The notes under the pieces were generated by a model. That model was not told the origin of the DNA, ran no database searches, and was given only the letters and a program-made list of their open reading frames with translations. Position numbers and translations under genes: made by a program. DNA of 64,000 nt from Synergistes jonesii (GTDB lineage: Bacteria > Synergistota > Synergistia > Synergistales > Synergistaceae). Shown piece after piece: positions 35,583-44,569 of this stretch (position 1 is its first letter; the number at the start of each line of letters is the position of its first letter). The stretch covers positions 78,572 to 142,571 of the forward strand of contig NZ_JMKI01000021.1 in NCBI RefSeq assembly GCF_000712295.1, in the 5' to 3' direction.

Positions 35583-37337
35583 TTATCGACGCGCGCCGCT
35601 CTGCGGCAGATTTTTATCGACGATCACGCCTCTGTTAGTTTCGCCGTCCATATAGACCGCGAAGCTGCCGCGATAGACGCGCACCGCGTCGTTTTTGCAG
35701 GTCTCGCACTCAACGCCTTCGAACCATTCGGAATTGAAAATGTTCCTATCTTCTCCGGCGAAGACCGGCATGTAAAGCACACCGTCGACCTCGAGGTCGG
35801 AGAAGAAGTGCGTGCCGTAGGAGAGCTCCGGCATGAAGCCGAGGCGCGGTATGCCGAGCTCCACCATCACGCGGCAGTGCGTCAGCTCGCTGTACTGCAC
35901 AGGGACGCCGAGTTCGGGGTTGCTCGAGCCGATGCGCCCCGGCGCGACTAATATATACGGTTCGTCGGAGGCTCCGTTGATGTCGCCTATCAGCCTCGCG
36001 GTGCCGTAGAAGTCGCGATTCGCGTAGTAGCGCCCGTAATCGACGTAGATTATTTTCGAAATGCCGGCTATAGAGCCGTGTGTGACCATCCTGTCGGCCT
36101 GAAGCAGTATCTGTTTCTCCGCTACGGCGGGAATGCCGCCTTCGTTCTGGGCGTTCGACCAGAAGGGACGCGACTGTATAAGGCAGAGGGAGTCCTCCGT
36201 CGGTTCATAGGCGAACTCCATGTCAGCCGGCAGCCCCATCTCCGCTTCAAGAAGTTTCAGAGTCTTCTTCATCCTTTTATAAAAGCCGGGATATTTCTGC
36301 GGGAATTCGTCGAAGGTGAAGCATATCTTCGTTCCCGGCTGCAGCGCCGACATGTTTTTCATGACTTGCGAGAAGGCCCCCTCGCCGTCGGCGTAGCCGT
36401 ATATCTGAGCGTAGGCGCTGAAATCCGGATGGTATTTTATCAGCTGGCGCCACTCCTTTTTTATGTCGAGCGTCGTCAGCGCGTCGGGGTTATCCCTGTC
36501 TATGACGTGGAAGGATTCCTGCGCTATCGCGGCGATCTTCTCCGGAGAAAAACCCTCGGGGCGCAGTATCGGATTGGAGAGCGAGACCGTGCGCGCGTAT
36601 CCGCGCTTCGTGCTCATGGTCCCCATCCCGAAGACCATGCGCATCAGGCCGTCCTCCTGCCTTATTCGTGTCGTCCAGCGCCGGAAGTTCTGCGAATAGC
36701 CGACGCCGGCGATCGTCGGATAGTAATATCTGCCTCGCCAGCGTCCAGCCATGCGGATTATTATTATCCCCATGTCGTCCTCTCCGAGCCTGTGCCTCTC
36801 CCTGTACTCCTCCGCGGCGGGGAAGAAGGTGCGCGAATAGACGCGCTTCACCTCCCTTTCGACGGCAGCGGCACGCTCGGCGGCGCCGCCCTTGTCGTTG
36901 CAGAGGAAGGTCGTCAGATATTTTCCCGCGAAAGAATGCTTGACGTCGTCTTCAAGGCGGCTCGAACTCCTTATCGCGACGGGATCGTTCATCTCGGCTA
37001 AGAACTCCTCGATGAATTTCCGCGCGTCTGCGGGCAGGGGGGCCGCAAGAAAAGCCTCTTCGACGCGCCGCGGCTCTTTGCAGGAAAGCAGAGCCCGCAG
37101 CCCCGGCACGTTTTCAAGAAAGCGGTGGAATATCTCTACGCTCAGATATATCGAGCTCGGAAGCTTCGTCTTCGCGAGCTCCTCGTCGCCGCTGTCGCGC
37201 AGCTTCCGCAGCGCGAAGAGCAGAGAGCGCCCCTTGCCGCCTATCGTGCCTTTGCCGAGTATCAGCGGCGCGAACTCCGGATCGTCTTGAGGCTCCCACT
37301 CAAAATAAAGTTTTTTCGCCCGAGGGTCTTCCATCAT
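35583..37337 (-). CDS. PEP/pyruvate-binding-domain protein (second of a tandem pair)
   Basis: This 584-residue protein has a PPDK/PEP-synthase ATP-binding domain: TIGGKGRSLLFAL, IRSSSRLEDDVKHSFAGKY and a closing LIQSRPF. The C-terminal 200 residues do not form the PEP barrel. It has the sequence THCRVMVELGIPRL, which aligns loosely with the phosphohistidine region of PEP synthases, so a swivelling domain may survive in degenerate form. It is homologous to the upstream gene throughout, so the pair arose by duplication. It abuts yqeC. Function is unknown. Confidence 0.8.
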   Translation of the reverse strand: MMEDPRAKKLYFEWEPQDDPEFAPLILGKGTIGGKGRSLLFALRKLRDSGDEELAKTKLPSSIYLSVEIFHRFLENVPGLRALLSCKEPRRVEEAFLAAPLPADARKFIEEFLAEMNDPVAIRSSSRLEDDVKHSFAGKYLTTFLCNDKGGAAERAAAVEREVKRVYSRTFFPAAEEYRERHRLGEDDMGIIIIRMAGRWRGRYYYPTIAGVGYSQNFRRWTTRIRQEDGLMRMVFGMGTMSTKRGYARTVSLSNPILRPEGFSPEKIAAIAQESFHVIDRDNPDALTTLDIKKEWRQLIKYHPDFSAYAQIYGYADGEGAFSQVMKNMSALQPGTKICFTFDEFPQKYPGFYKRMKKTLKLLEAEMGLPADMEFAYEPTEDSLCLIQSRPFWSNAQNEGGIPAVAEKQILLQADRMVTHGSIAGISKIIYVDYGRYYANRDFYGTARLIGDINGASDEPYILVAPGRIGSSNPELGVPVQYSELTHCRVMVELGIPRLGFMPELSYGTHFFSDLEVDGVLYMPVFAGEDRNIFNSEWFEGVECETCKNDAVRVYRGSFAVYMDGETNRGVIVDKNLPQSGARR

Positions 37338-39070
37338 TTTTCCCCCTTTCCTCCTACGCTTCGGTCTATCACGACGCCGACCTCGCTCTCTCCGTCGAGC
37401 AGAACGTCGAAGAGTCCTTCATACAGGCGTACCGCGGGATGCCCCGTCTTCTTCCAAGGATGTCCGTCGAACCACTCCCTGTTGAAGACGTCACCTTTCT
37501 CCCCTTCGAAGACAGGCAGATAAAGGGTGTTGTCGCCGTCCAGGTCGAGGAAGAAGTGGGTCCCGTAGGAGAGCTCCGGCGCCATTCCCTTCTGCGGGAT
37601 GCCGAGCTCGGCGAGACAGCCCGAATTCGATATCTCATTATAGCGCACCGGCACGCCGAGCAGCGGGTTCGAACTGCCCCAACGCCCCGGGCCGACCAGT
37701 ATGTAACGTTCGTCCTTCATCGTATCGTTAACGTCGCCGACGGCGCGCGCGACGTCTGAGAAGTCCGGCCGCTTGCCGTAAATGTCGGGGTCGACGTAGA
37801 CGATGTGGCGCGCCCCTTCGAGCCTTCCATTCGCGACCATGCGGCTGCCGCGCAGAATCACTTCGTCGGGCGGTGTCTCGGGAATCTCGACGCGTCCCCT
37901 GTCGTCGTAGACGGAAAGCGGGCGCAGCTGCACCAGCGTTAAGCGGTCGGAATCCGCCTCGTAGGCGAACTCCATGTCGACCGGCAGCTGAAGCTCTTCT
38001 TCGAATAGGGAAAGCAGCGCTTTGAGGCGCGAGAAGAGCTTCGGGCAGCGCGACGGCAGCTCGGAAAAGGTGAACACCGGGCGCGGCATCACGAGGTTGC
38101 CGCGGTCCGTGTGTATCCAGTGGAAGGAATTTTCGCTGAACCATTCGAGGTACGCCGAAGCCATCTTATGCTTTTTCAGCACCTCTTTGACGTGTTTCGA
38201 GATGTGCAGCGAGGAAAATTTCCGCTCGTCGAGGTCGACGTAGTCGAAGTGCTCCTGCGAGTGGGTGACTATCTCTCGAGGCTTCGTCCCCTCAGGGCGC
38301 AGGTTCGGATTTGTAAGGTAAAAGGTCCTGGCGTAGGCGCGGTCGACGGTGCGCGTGCCGAGGCCGAAGCAGATGCGCGCGACGCCGTCCTCCTTCCTAA
38401 TGCGCGGCGACGGACGGCGGAAGACCTTCGAAAACGCCGCGCCGGCCATCTCCGGGTAGAACATGCTGCCGTAGCGGCGCCCCTCTATCGGCTGAATCAG
38501 CACCGCCATGCGCTCGCCGCCCCATTTTATACCGTGCTTGCGCTTATATTCGCGCGCCGACGCGTTGTAGGTCGACGCGTAGACCATCTTTATCGCGCTT
38601 TCGAGCTCCGCGCGGCGCGCCTCCTTCGTACCGGCGTTCGACGAAAAGACCGTCGCGTACTTGCCGGCGAAGGAAAGGTTCACGTCATCCTCGAGCGTCG
38701 ACGAAGAGCGGACGGAGATAGGGACCTCGATGAAAGAAAGAATTTTTTCCAGCGGCTCCTCCAACGACGGGGGCAGAGAGGCCTCCGCGCAGATCCTGTA
38801 CAGCTCCGGCGCGTCGGAATGCTCGCGCAGACTCTCGAGGCGCTCCCAAAGGCCGTTGAGCTCCATAAATTCGTCGAAGGCCGACGTAGTGACGACGAAC
38901 GAATATTCCGGCATATGCACGTCTTCGAGAAGCCCGTTTTTTTCGAGCACGTGATGGGCGAAGGAGAGCCCCTTGGCCTTGCCCCCGATGCGTCCGCCGC
39001 CTATCATCCAGCCGCGCTCCAGATAAAAAGGCTCCGGTTCAAAGCTCCTGTAAAAATCTCCATAATTCAT
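37334..39070 (-). CDS. PEP/pyruvate-binding-domain protein (first of a tandem pair)
   Basis: This 578-residue paralogue of the next gene shows RIGGKAKGLSFAHHVL, VRSSSTLEDDVNLSFAGKY, GLGTRTVDRAYARTFYLTNP and LVQLRPL. The C-terminal block SYGTHFFLDLDGDNTLYLP is shared with the other copy. Where that copy has THCRV, this one reads SNSGCL, so the putative His is missing. No PEP-binding barrel is present. It overlaps the next gene by 4 bp and leads the four-gene operon. GGGGGG precedes the ATG. Confidence 0.8.
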   Translation of the reverse strand: MNYGDFYRSFEPEPFYLERGWMIGGGRIGGKAKGLSFAHHVLEKNGLLEDVHMPEYSFVVTTSAFDEFMELNGLWERLESLREHSDAPELYRICAEASLPPSLEEPLEKILSFIEVPISVRSSSTLEDDVNLSFAGKYATVFSSNAGTKEARRAELESAIKMVYASTYNASAREYKRKHGIKWGGERMAVLIQPIEGRRYGSMFYPEMAGAAFSKVFRRPSPRIRKEDGVARICFGLGTRTVDRAYARTFYLTNPNLRPEGTKPREIVTHSQEHFDYVDLDERKFSSLHISKHVKEVLKKHKMASAYLEWFSENSFHWIHTDRGNLVMPRPVFTFSELPSRCPKLFSRLKALLSLFEEELQLPVDMEFAYEADSDRLTLVQLRPLSVYDDRGRVEIPETPPDEVILRGSRMVANGRLEGARHIVYVDPDIYGKRPDFSDVARAVGDVNDTMKDERYILVGPGRWGSSNPLLGVPVRYNEISNSGCLAELGIPQKGMAPELSYGTHFFLDLDGDNTLYLPVFEGEKGDVFNREWFDGHPWKKTGHPAVRLYEGLFDVLLDGESEVGVVIDRSVGGKGEK

Positions 39071-39198
39071 GAAACATATCCCCCCTGTACAAACGGCAAA
39101 AGTCCCGCGTAAATTTTTTATAGCTTATCATTATAAACTATTTCTGCGTTTAAGTTATGAAAAAACGGGGAATATTACGCAGCCGTCGGAGGAAAATA

Positions 39199-39233
39199 TA
39201 AAAAATGCGGCCCGGCAAAACGCCGGCCGCATT
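39199..39233 (-). terminator. Terminator of gpmA
   Basis: On the minus strand AATGCGGCCGGC and GCCGGGCCGCATT pair with one bulged base around a four-base loop, followed by TTTTTT. It begins 21 bp after the gpmA stop and also separates gpmA from the PEP/pyruvate-binding operon downstream on the same strand. Confidence 0.8.
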
Positions 39234-39254
39234 CACAGCGCAATTAGGCGAGCT

Positions 39255-40004
39255 CTACTTTTTCGCCGCACCCTGCTTGGCGACCGCAGCCTGAGCGGCC
39301 GCTATCGCTTCAGCGTCGCCGAGGTAGTAGTGCCTTATCGGCTTCATGTCGTCTCCAAGCTCGTAGACTAGGGGCACGCCAGTCGGTATGTTTATCTCAA
39401 GGATATCTTTTTCCGAAACGTCGTCAAGGTATTTGACGAGCGCACGGATGCTGTTGCCGTGCGCCGCGACGATGACGCGCCGGCCGGCCTTCACGTCGGG
39501 GACTATGGCCTGTTCCCAATACGGCACGACGCGCGATACCGTGTCGGCGAGACATTCGCCGAGTGGAAGCTCCTCTGCGGAAAGCGACGCGTAGCGGCTC
39601 TCGCGTCCGGGCCAGCGCTCGTCGGATTTTTCTAGGAGAGGCGGGCGCGTCGCGTAGCTGCGGCGCCATATCTTCACCTGCGCGTCCCCGTACTTCGCCG
39701 CGGTGTCGGCCTTGTTCAGCCCCTGCAGCGCGCCGTAGTGGCGCTCGTTGAGGCGCCACGACTTCTCCACGGGGATCCACATCAAATCCGTTTCTTCGAG
39801 GACTGCCCAGAGCGTTTTTATCGCGCGGCGCAGCACCGACGTAAAGGCCTTGTCGAATACGTAGCCTTCCTTCTTCAGCAGCGCTCCGGCGGCCTTCGCC
39901 TCCGCGAGCCCCTTCTCGGAAAGCGGCACATCCTGCCAGCCCGTGAAACGGTTCTCTTTATTCCACTCGCTTTCACCGTGTCTTATCAGAACTATCTTAT
40001 ACAT
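39255..40004 (-). CDS. gpmA: 2,3-bisphosphoglycerate-dependent phosphoglycerate mutase
   Basis: This 249-residue glycolytic enzyme has the catalytic His in [10 protein letters not shown], the second His in [10 protein letters not shown] and the substrate loop [12 protein letters not shown]. Length is typical. The ATG at 40004 has GGAGG seven bases upstream; the longer open frame to 40121 starts inside the ydcF-like gene and is not supported. The C-terminus has a short Ala-rich extension. Confidence 0.95.
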   Translation of the reverse strand: MYKIVLIRHGESEWNKENRFTGWQDVPLSEKGLAEAKAAGALLKKEGYVFDKAFTSVLRRAIKTLWAVLEETDLMWIPVEKSWRLNERHYGALQGLNKADTAAKYGDAQVKIWRRSYATRPPLLEKSDERWPGRESRYASLSAEELPLGECLADTVSRVVPYWEQAIVPDVKAGRRVIVAAHGNSIRALVKYLDDVSEKDILEINIPTGVPLVYELGDDMKPIRHYYLGDAEAIAAAQAAVAKQGAAKK

Positions 40005-40068
40005 AAGAGCGCCTCCAGCTGATTTTGTAGGAACTTCGGCTACATTGTCGGCCGTCGCCGGCGCGTTG

Positions 40069-40863
40069 TCAAGTGAGCGGGAATATGCGCCGGCAGAGCG
40101 AGGCGAGCTTGTGGGCCGCAATGCCCGCGTATTCGCGGAGGCCGGCGCAGGAGAGCGCGAAGCTGCCGCCGTCGGGGAGGAGGGATTGATATCCTCTTAT
40201 AAGGGGATCCGTAATGCGCCACGGCGCGTAAGGATATAAGCCGACGTCGGGCAGCGCCTCTTTCGCGATCATCGTTGCACGGGGCAGATGATAGGCGTTC
40301 GTCACGACGATCAGGCGCTTTATGCCAAGCCGCCGGACGAGCTCCGCCGCGTATCTCATATTTTCGGCGGTAGTACGTGAGCGCTCTTCGAGCATTATCG
40401 CGCCGCGCCAGCCCATTTCACGCGCGGCCCGCGCGAGCGCAATCGCCTCGGAGCGGTCGCGGTCGCCGAAGGCGTTGCCGCCGGACATTATCATGACGGT
40501 TTTTCCTCCACGCGAAGCCGCGAGGCGGACGGCTGCGTAGAGCCGCTCAAGCGTAAGCGGCGAAGGGGCGATTGAAGAGCCCTCGCCGTCGTACGACGAA
40601 CCGCCGGCGGGCACGAGGAGCGCGGCTTCGGCTTTATCAGGCGGCAGCGCGCTTTCAGTCATGCCCTCAAGCGTCCCCGTTATCAGCGCGGAGCCCGCCG
40701 GCGCGCTCATCAGGTAAAAGAGCGCCGCCAGCGCGGCGAGCAGCGCGGACAGGGACTTCCCGCGCGGGCGGCGCGACGCCGCGAACGCCGAAAAAAGCAA
40801 CAGCAGGATGAAAAGCCCGGGAGGCACGGCGAGGGAGCCGGCCAGCTTGTAAATGAAGAACAT
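40069..40863 (-). CDS. YdcF/DUF218-like envelope protein
   Basis: This 264-residue protein has two N-terminal hydrophobic segments and a DUF218 domain with [13 protein letters not shown] and [11 protein letters not shown]. Members (YdcF, SanA, ElyC) act in envelope maintenance. AAGGAG precedes the ATG. It lies downstream of gyrB, from which a strong hairpin (40880-40909) separates it. Confidence 0.85.
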   Translation of the reverse strand: MFFIYKLAGSLAVPPGLFILLLLFSAFAASRRPRGKSLSALLAALAALFYLMSAPAGSALITGTLEGMTESALPPDKAEAALLVPAGGSSYDGEGSSIAPSPLTLERLYAAVRLAASRGGKTVMIMSGGNAFGDRDRSEAIALARAAREMGWRGAIMLEERSRTTAENMRYAAELVRRLGIKRLIVVTNAYHLPRATMIAKEALPDVGLYPYAPWRITDPLIRGYQSLLPDGGSFALSCAGLREYAGIAAHKLASLCRRIFPLT

Positions 40864-40879
40864 TATCCGCTCCTTACGC

Positions 40880-40909
40880 CCGGGCCCCGCGCTCCCGCAC
40901 GGGGCCCGG
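40880..40909 (-). terminator. GC-rich hairpin between gyrB and the ydcF-like gene
   Basis: A perfect 10-bp stem CCGGGCCCCG / CGGGGCCCGG with a 10-nt loop lies just after the gyrB stop. No T-run follows, so it is not a standard intrinsic terminator. It may pause transcription or stabilise the gyrB transcript end. Confidence 0.4.
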
Positions 40910-40955
40910 AACTACGCGCCGCGGACGCACGCCCTGCCCGTCGTCCCTCCGCGCG

Positions 40956-42899
40956 CTATATATCCAGATTCTTGACGTCCTTGCCGAACTGTTCGATGAA
41001 CTTCCTGCGCGGCTCGACGACGTCGCCCATCAGCACTCCGAAGAGCTCGTCGGCTTCGACGGCATCCTGCACCTCGACACGGTTGATCACACGGTGCTCG
41101 GGGTTCATCGTCGTATCCCACAGCTGCTCGGCGTTCATCTCGCCGAGCCCTTTATAGCGCTGGACTTCGACCTTTTTGCCGTTAGCCTTGCTCTGCGCCT
41201 CCTTCATCTCTTTTTCGGAGAAGCAGTAGGTCGTATCCTTGCCGCACTGCACGCGGAAGAGCGGCGGCTGCGCGACGTAAAGGTAGCCCTTTTCGATTAT
41301 CTGCGGCATGTAGCGGAAGAAGAGCGTCAGCAGCAGCGTCCTGATGTGCGCGCCGTCGACGTCGGCGTCCGCCATGATGAATATCTTGTGGTAGCGCAGC
41401 TTCTCTTCGTTGAAGTCGTCGCCTACGCCGCAGCCGAGCGCGAGGATTATGTTGCGTATCGTCTCGCTGCTAAGTATCTTTTCAAGGCGCGCCTTTTCGA
41501 CGTTTAGAATCTTTCCGCGAAGCGGAAGTATCGCCTGGAATTCGCGGTTGCGCCCCTGCTTCGCACTGCCCCCCGCGGAGTCTCCCTCGACGATGTATAT
41601 CTCGCAGTCGGCGGGATTCCTGTTCGAACAGTCGGAAAGCTTGCCGGGTAGCGTCAGTCCGCTCATCGCGGATTTGCGGCGCACGAGCTCTTTGGCCTTT
41701 TTAGCGGCCTCGCGGGCCTGGCGCGCGCGTATGGCGCTTTCGACTATCGGCTTGAGTATTTCGGGGCGCTCGTCGAGCGCCTCTTTTAGACCGTCGTAGA
41801 CTATCGAATCGACGATGCCCTTGACGTCGCTGTTGCCGAGCTTGGTCTTCGTCTGCCCCTCGAACTGCGGCTCCATCACCTTGACCGATATCACCGCGGT
41901 GAGCCCCTCTTTGAGGTCGTCACCAGAGAGGTTGGCGTCCTTTTCCTTCAGTATCTTGAGTTTACGCGCCTCGTCGTTCACCGCGCGCGTGAGTGCGCTG
42001 CGGAAGCCGGCGACGTGGGTGCCGCCCTCTATCGTGTTGATGAGGTTGACGAAGCCGTAGAGCCTTTCAAGATACGAATCGTTGTACTGTATCGCGACCT
42101 CGACCTGCGTCCGCTCCTTCTCGCCGGAAATCAGCAGCGGCTCTTTGAATAGAGCTTCTTTGCCCTTGTTGAGATATTCCACGAACGCCGAGATGCCGCC
42201 CGGATAGTTGTACGTCCTCTTCTCCGGTTTCTCCGGGCGCAGGTCCTCGTAATTGATCGTGATGTGCGAGTTGAGGAAGGCAAGCTCGCGCAGCCGCTGC
42301 TTCAAAATATCCGACTGGAACTCCGCCGCCTGGAAAATCTCTTCGTCCGGCATGAACTGCACGCGCGTGCCGCGAAGCTCGGTGTCGCCGGCGACAGAAA
42401 GCCGCGTGACCGGTACGCCGCGCTCGTAGCGCTGGCGATATTCCTTGCCGCCGCGCCAAATAGTCAGCTCGAGCCACCGCGAAAGCGCGTTCACGACGGA
42501 GACGCCGACGCCGTGCAGGCCGCCGGAGACCTGATAGGCGCTCTTGTCGAACTTGCCGCCGGCGTGTAGGACGGTGAGGACGACTTCGGCGGCGGGCCTG
42601 CCCGACTCGTGCATCTCCGTCGGGATGCCGCGCCCGTTGTCCACGACCGTGACGCTGCCGTCTTCGTTGACCGAGACGTCGATCGTGTCGCAGAAGCCGG
42701 CGAGGGATTCGTCGATCGAGTTGTCTACCACCTCATAGACGAGATGGTGCAGGCCGCGCTGCCCCTGGTCGCCGATGTACATGCCCGGGCGCTTTCTCAC
42801 CGCCTCGAGCCCTTCGAGCACGTGGATGTCCTTCGCAGTATAAGCCGACGCGTCCGCCCCGTTCTGCTGCGGGGCCGCCGGAATATCAAAATCTGACAT
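40956..42899 (-). CDS. gyrB: DNA gyrase subunit B
   Basis: This 647-residue type II topoisomerase subunit has the GHKL ATPase site ([13 protein letters not shown] near residue 50), the transducer domain, the TOPRIM motifs [13 protein letters not shown] and [15 protein letters not shown], and a C-terminal tail. With GyrA it introduces negative supercoils. I chose the ATG at 42899 because AAGGAG precedes it; a TTG seven codons upstream overlaps that site. remB is directly upstream. Confidence 0.97.
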   Translation of the reverse strand: MSDFDIPAAPQQNGADASAYTAKDIHVLEGLEAVRKRPGMYIGDQGQRGLHHLVYEVVDNSIDESLAGFCDTIDVSVNEDGSVTVVDNGRGIPTEMHESGRPAAEVVLTVLHAGGKFDKSAYQVSGGLHGVGVSVVNALSRWLELTIWRGGKEYRQRYERGVPVTRLSVAGDTELRGTRVQFMPDEEIFQAAEFQSDILKQRLRELAFLNSHITINYEDLRPEKPEKRTYNYPGGISAFVEYLNKGKEALFKEPLLISGEKERTQVEVAIQYNDSYLERLYGFVNLINTIEGGTHVAGFRSALTRAVNDEARKLKILKEKDANLSGDDLKEGLTAVISVKVMEPQFEGQTKTKLGNSDVKGIVDSIVYDGLKEALDERPEILKPIVESAIRARQAREAAKKAKELVRRKSAMSGLTLPGKLSDCSNRNPADCEIYIVEGDSAGGSAKQGRNREFQAILPLRGKILNVEKARLEKILSSETIRNIILALGCGVGDDFNEEKLRYHKIFIMADADVDGAHIRTLLLTLFFRYMPQIIEKGYLYVAQPPLFRVQCGKDTTYCFSEKEMKEAQSKANGKKVEVQRYKGLGEMNAEQLWDTTMNPEHRVINRVEVQDAVEADELFGVLMGDVVEPRRKFIEQFGKDVKNLDI

Positions 42900-42923
42900 A
42901 TATAAAAGCTCCTTCGCCAAAAA

Positions 42924-43118
42924 TTACAATTTTTCCGCCCGCAGATAAAGGGCTCCCTTCAGGAAAGCCCTGCTCCTGTCAGCGAGCGTGGGCGGCGTGA
43001 ACGCGGCCTTCTCCTTTGCGCCGCTCCGCCTCAGAATCACCGTTTCGCCGCCTTCTCTGTAGATGGCGGCGACGTTTGCGAGACATAGGATGTTTTCGCC
43101 GCCAAGAGGAATAAACAT
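42924..43118 (-). CDS. RemB/DUF370-like small protein
   Basis: This 64-residue protein starts MFIPLGGENILCLANVAAIY, resembling the N-terminus of RemB (YaaB), a small DUF370-type protein encoded directly upstream of gyrB in Bacillus. Position and sequence agree. In Bacillus, RemB acts with RemA on biofilm and matrix genes. GGAGGA precedes the ATG by eight bases. dnaA and recF are not in this window. Confidence 0.75.
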   Translation of the reverse strand: MFIPLGGENILCLANVAAIYREGGETVILRRSGAKEKAAFTPPTLADRSRAFLKGALYLRAEKL

Positions 43119-43140
43119 TTGTAGAATCCTCCAATCAGTT

Positions 43141-43150
43141 TATAATTATA
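43141..43150. promoter_or_regulatory. Overlapping divergent -10 elements for remB/gyrB and the LpxB-related gene
   Basis: TATAATTATA is a palindrome that gives a TATAAT hexamer on each strand (43141-43146 plus, 43145-43150 minus) within the 63-bp divergent gap. The -35 matches on both sides are weak. Confidence 0.45.
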
Positions 43151-43181
43151 CCATGTCGTCCGCCTGAAACGGAGTGTATCT

Positions 43182-44369
43182 ATGGAGACATTATTCATAC
43201 TCACGAACTCGCCCGGAGAACTCTCCGGCTGGCTTGCGCCGGCTGCGGCGGCGGCCGCGGCGAAAGCGCCGGGTCTGTGCGTAAGCGCGGTCACCCTGCC
43301 GTGCCCCTACGCGAGCGGCAGGGAGCTGGAAAGCGCGCTTCGACTGCGCGGCGTCTCCTCGGCCTCGACCTTCGGCGAAGCGATGAGGCGCGGCGCGGCG
43401 CGCGGCGGAAATATCATCCTGCAGCTCGGCGGCGACCCGATGTACGGCTGGGCCTTGTCGCGCAGGCTGCGCGCGCCGTGGACCATCTACACGGCGCGGC
43501 CGAGATGGCGCGGCAGCGTAGCGCATTACTTTATCCCGGACGAGGGTGCGCGGAGGCGCTTCGAAAAAGCTGGCGTCGAAGAAGCGCGGCGCACCGTCAC
43601 AGGCGACCTGATGCTCGACAGCGTGCCGGAGCGCGGCGCCTGCCGCCCCGAAGATTTTCTCAGAAGCCGCGGCCTCGAAGGCGAAAAGCTGATCTGCTTC
43701 ATGGCCGGTAGCCGCCCCTTCGAATACGGGCAGACGATAGGATTTTTCAGCGAATGCGCGAGGGCCCTCTACGAAAGATATCCTTCGTGGCGGGCGATAT
43801 TCCCTCTGGCCCCGACGGTCGACGAAAAAATTCTGCGCGAAGGGATCGAAAGCGCCGGCTTCAAATGGCGCGGCGGCGGGTTTGCCGAAGAAATAGAAAT
43901 TTTCGGCGGGCGTTCAGCTCTGCTCGTGCGCGAAAATCACTTCGACGCGATAGCGGCGTCGTCACTCGCGGTCGCCCTGCCGGGGACGAACAACCTACAG
44001 ATCGCTTCGCTCGGCGTTCCGCTCTTCGTCGCGGCCCCGCTGAACCGCGCCGAGGAGATACCGCTCGACGGCATCGCCGGCGCGATACCTGCGGACAACA
44101 AGGCGATGCGCGCTCTCAAAAAAAAGCTCGTCTTTTACTACAACGGCCGCGAAAAATTCGTCTCGCTGCCGAACCGCATCTGCGGGCGCGCGCTCGTCGC
44201 GGAGCGGCGCGAGCTGATGACGCCGGAGAGCGCTTTTCGCTGTCTCTCGGAGCTCATAGAGGAGCCGGCCAAGCGCGAGAAGATCAGGGAAAATTACTCC
44301 GCGCTCAGCCTGAAGCGCGGCGCCGCCGAAAGAATCGTCGCTAAAATACTCGAACTGCTGCGAGCGTGA
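43182..44369 (+). CDS. Lipid-A-disaccharide synthase-related (LpxB-like) protein
   Basis: This 395-residue protein resembles LpxB-type GT-B glycosyltransferases: the start LFILTNSPGELSGW recalls the GExSG motif, and ALPGTNNLQIASLGVP the C-terminal nucleotide-sugar site. It is more distant than true LpxB and may transfer another sugar. GGAG precedes the ATG. It is divergent from remB/gyrB. The next gene encodes an outer-membrane protein, so an envelope role is reasonable. Confidence 0.65.
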   Translation: METLFILTNSPGELSGWLAPAAAAAAAKAPGLCVSAVTLPCPYASGRELESALRLRGVSSASTFGEAMRRGAARGGNIILQLGGDPMYGWALSRRLRAPWTIYTARPRWRGSVAHYFIPDEGARRRFEKAGVEEARRTVTGDLMLDSVPERGACRPEDFLRSRGLEGEKLICFMAGSRPFEYGQTIGFFSECARALYERYPSWRAIFPLAPTVDEKILREGIESAGFKWRGGGFAEEIEIFGGRSALLVRENHFDAIAASSLAVALPGTNNLQIASLGVPLFVAAPLNRAEEIPLDGIAGAIPADNKAMRALKKKLVFYYNGREKFVSLPNRICGRALVAERRELMTPESAFRCLSELIEEPAKREKIRENYSALSLKRGAAERIVAKILELLRA

Positions 44370-44461
44370 GGCGTGCTGGGCCTCCCGCGCCCCTTCCGGA
44401 CAAACGGCGGGCGCTGGTTTCTTTTTCCACCCGCTCGGAACGCGCGGAAATGTTTTTAAAC

Positions 44462-44470
44462 TGATATAAT
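44462..44470 (+). promoter_or_regulatory. Extended -10 promoter upstream of the patatin gene
   Basis: TGATATAAT has the TGn extension directly before TATAAT, 100 bp before the start of the patatin-like gene. No clear -35 box is needed in such promoters, and none is seen. Confidence 0.45.
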
Positions 44471-44569
44471 GGAACAGCGGATTTGCCGTTGCTGAACGGC
44501 TGAAAAATTGAGCTGCTTCCCCCTCGCGGAACGCGGGCGTTCGGAAGAGGCGGGGAGCGGAAAGGTCGA

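Noticed and set aside
36078..37001. A 307-codon open frame on the plus strand
   Set aside because: It is exactly antisense to the PEP/pyruvate-binding gene, has no ribosome binding site and has an Arg/His-rich composition typical of shadow frames in GC-rich DNA.
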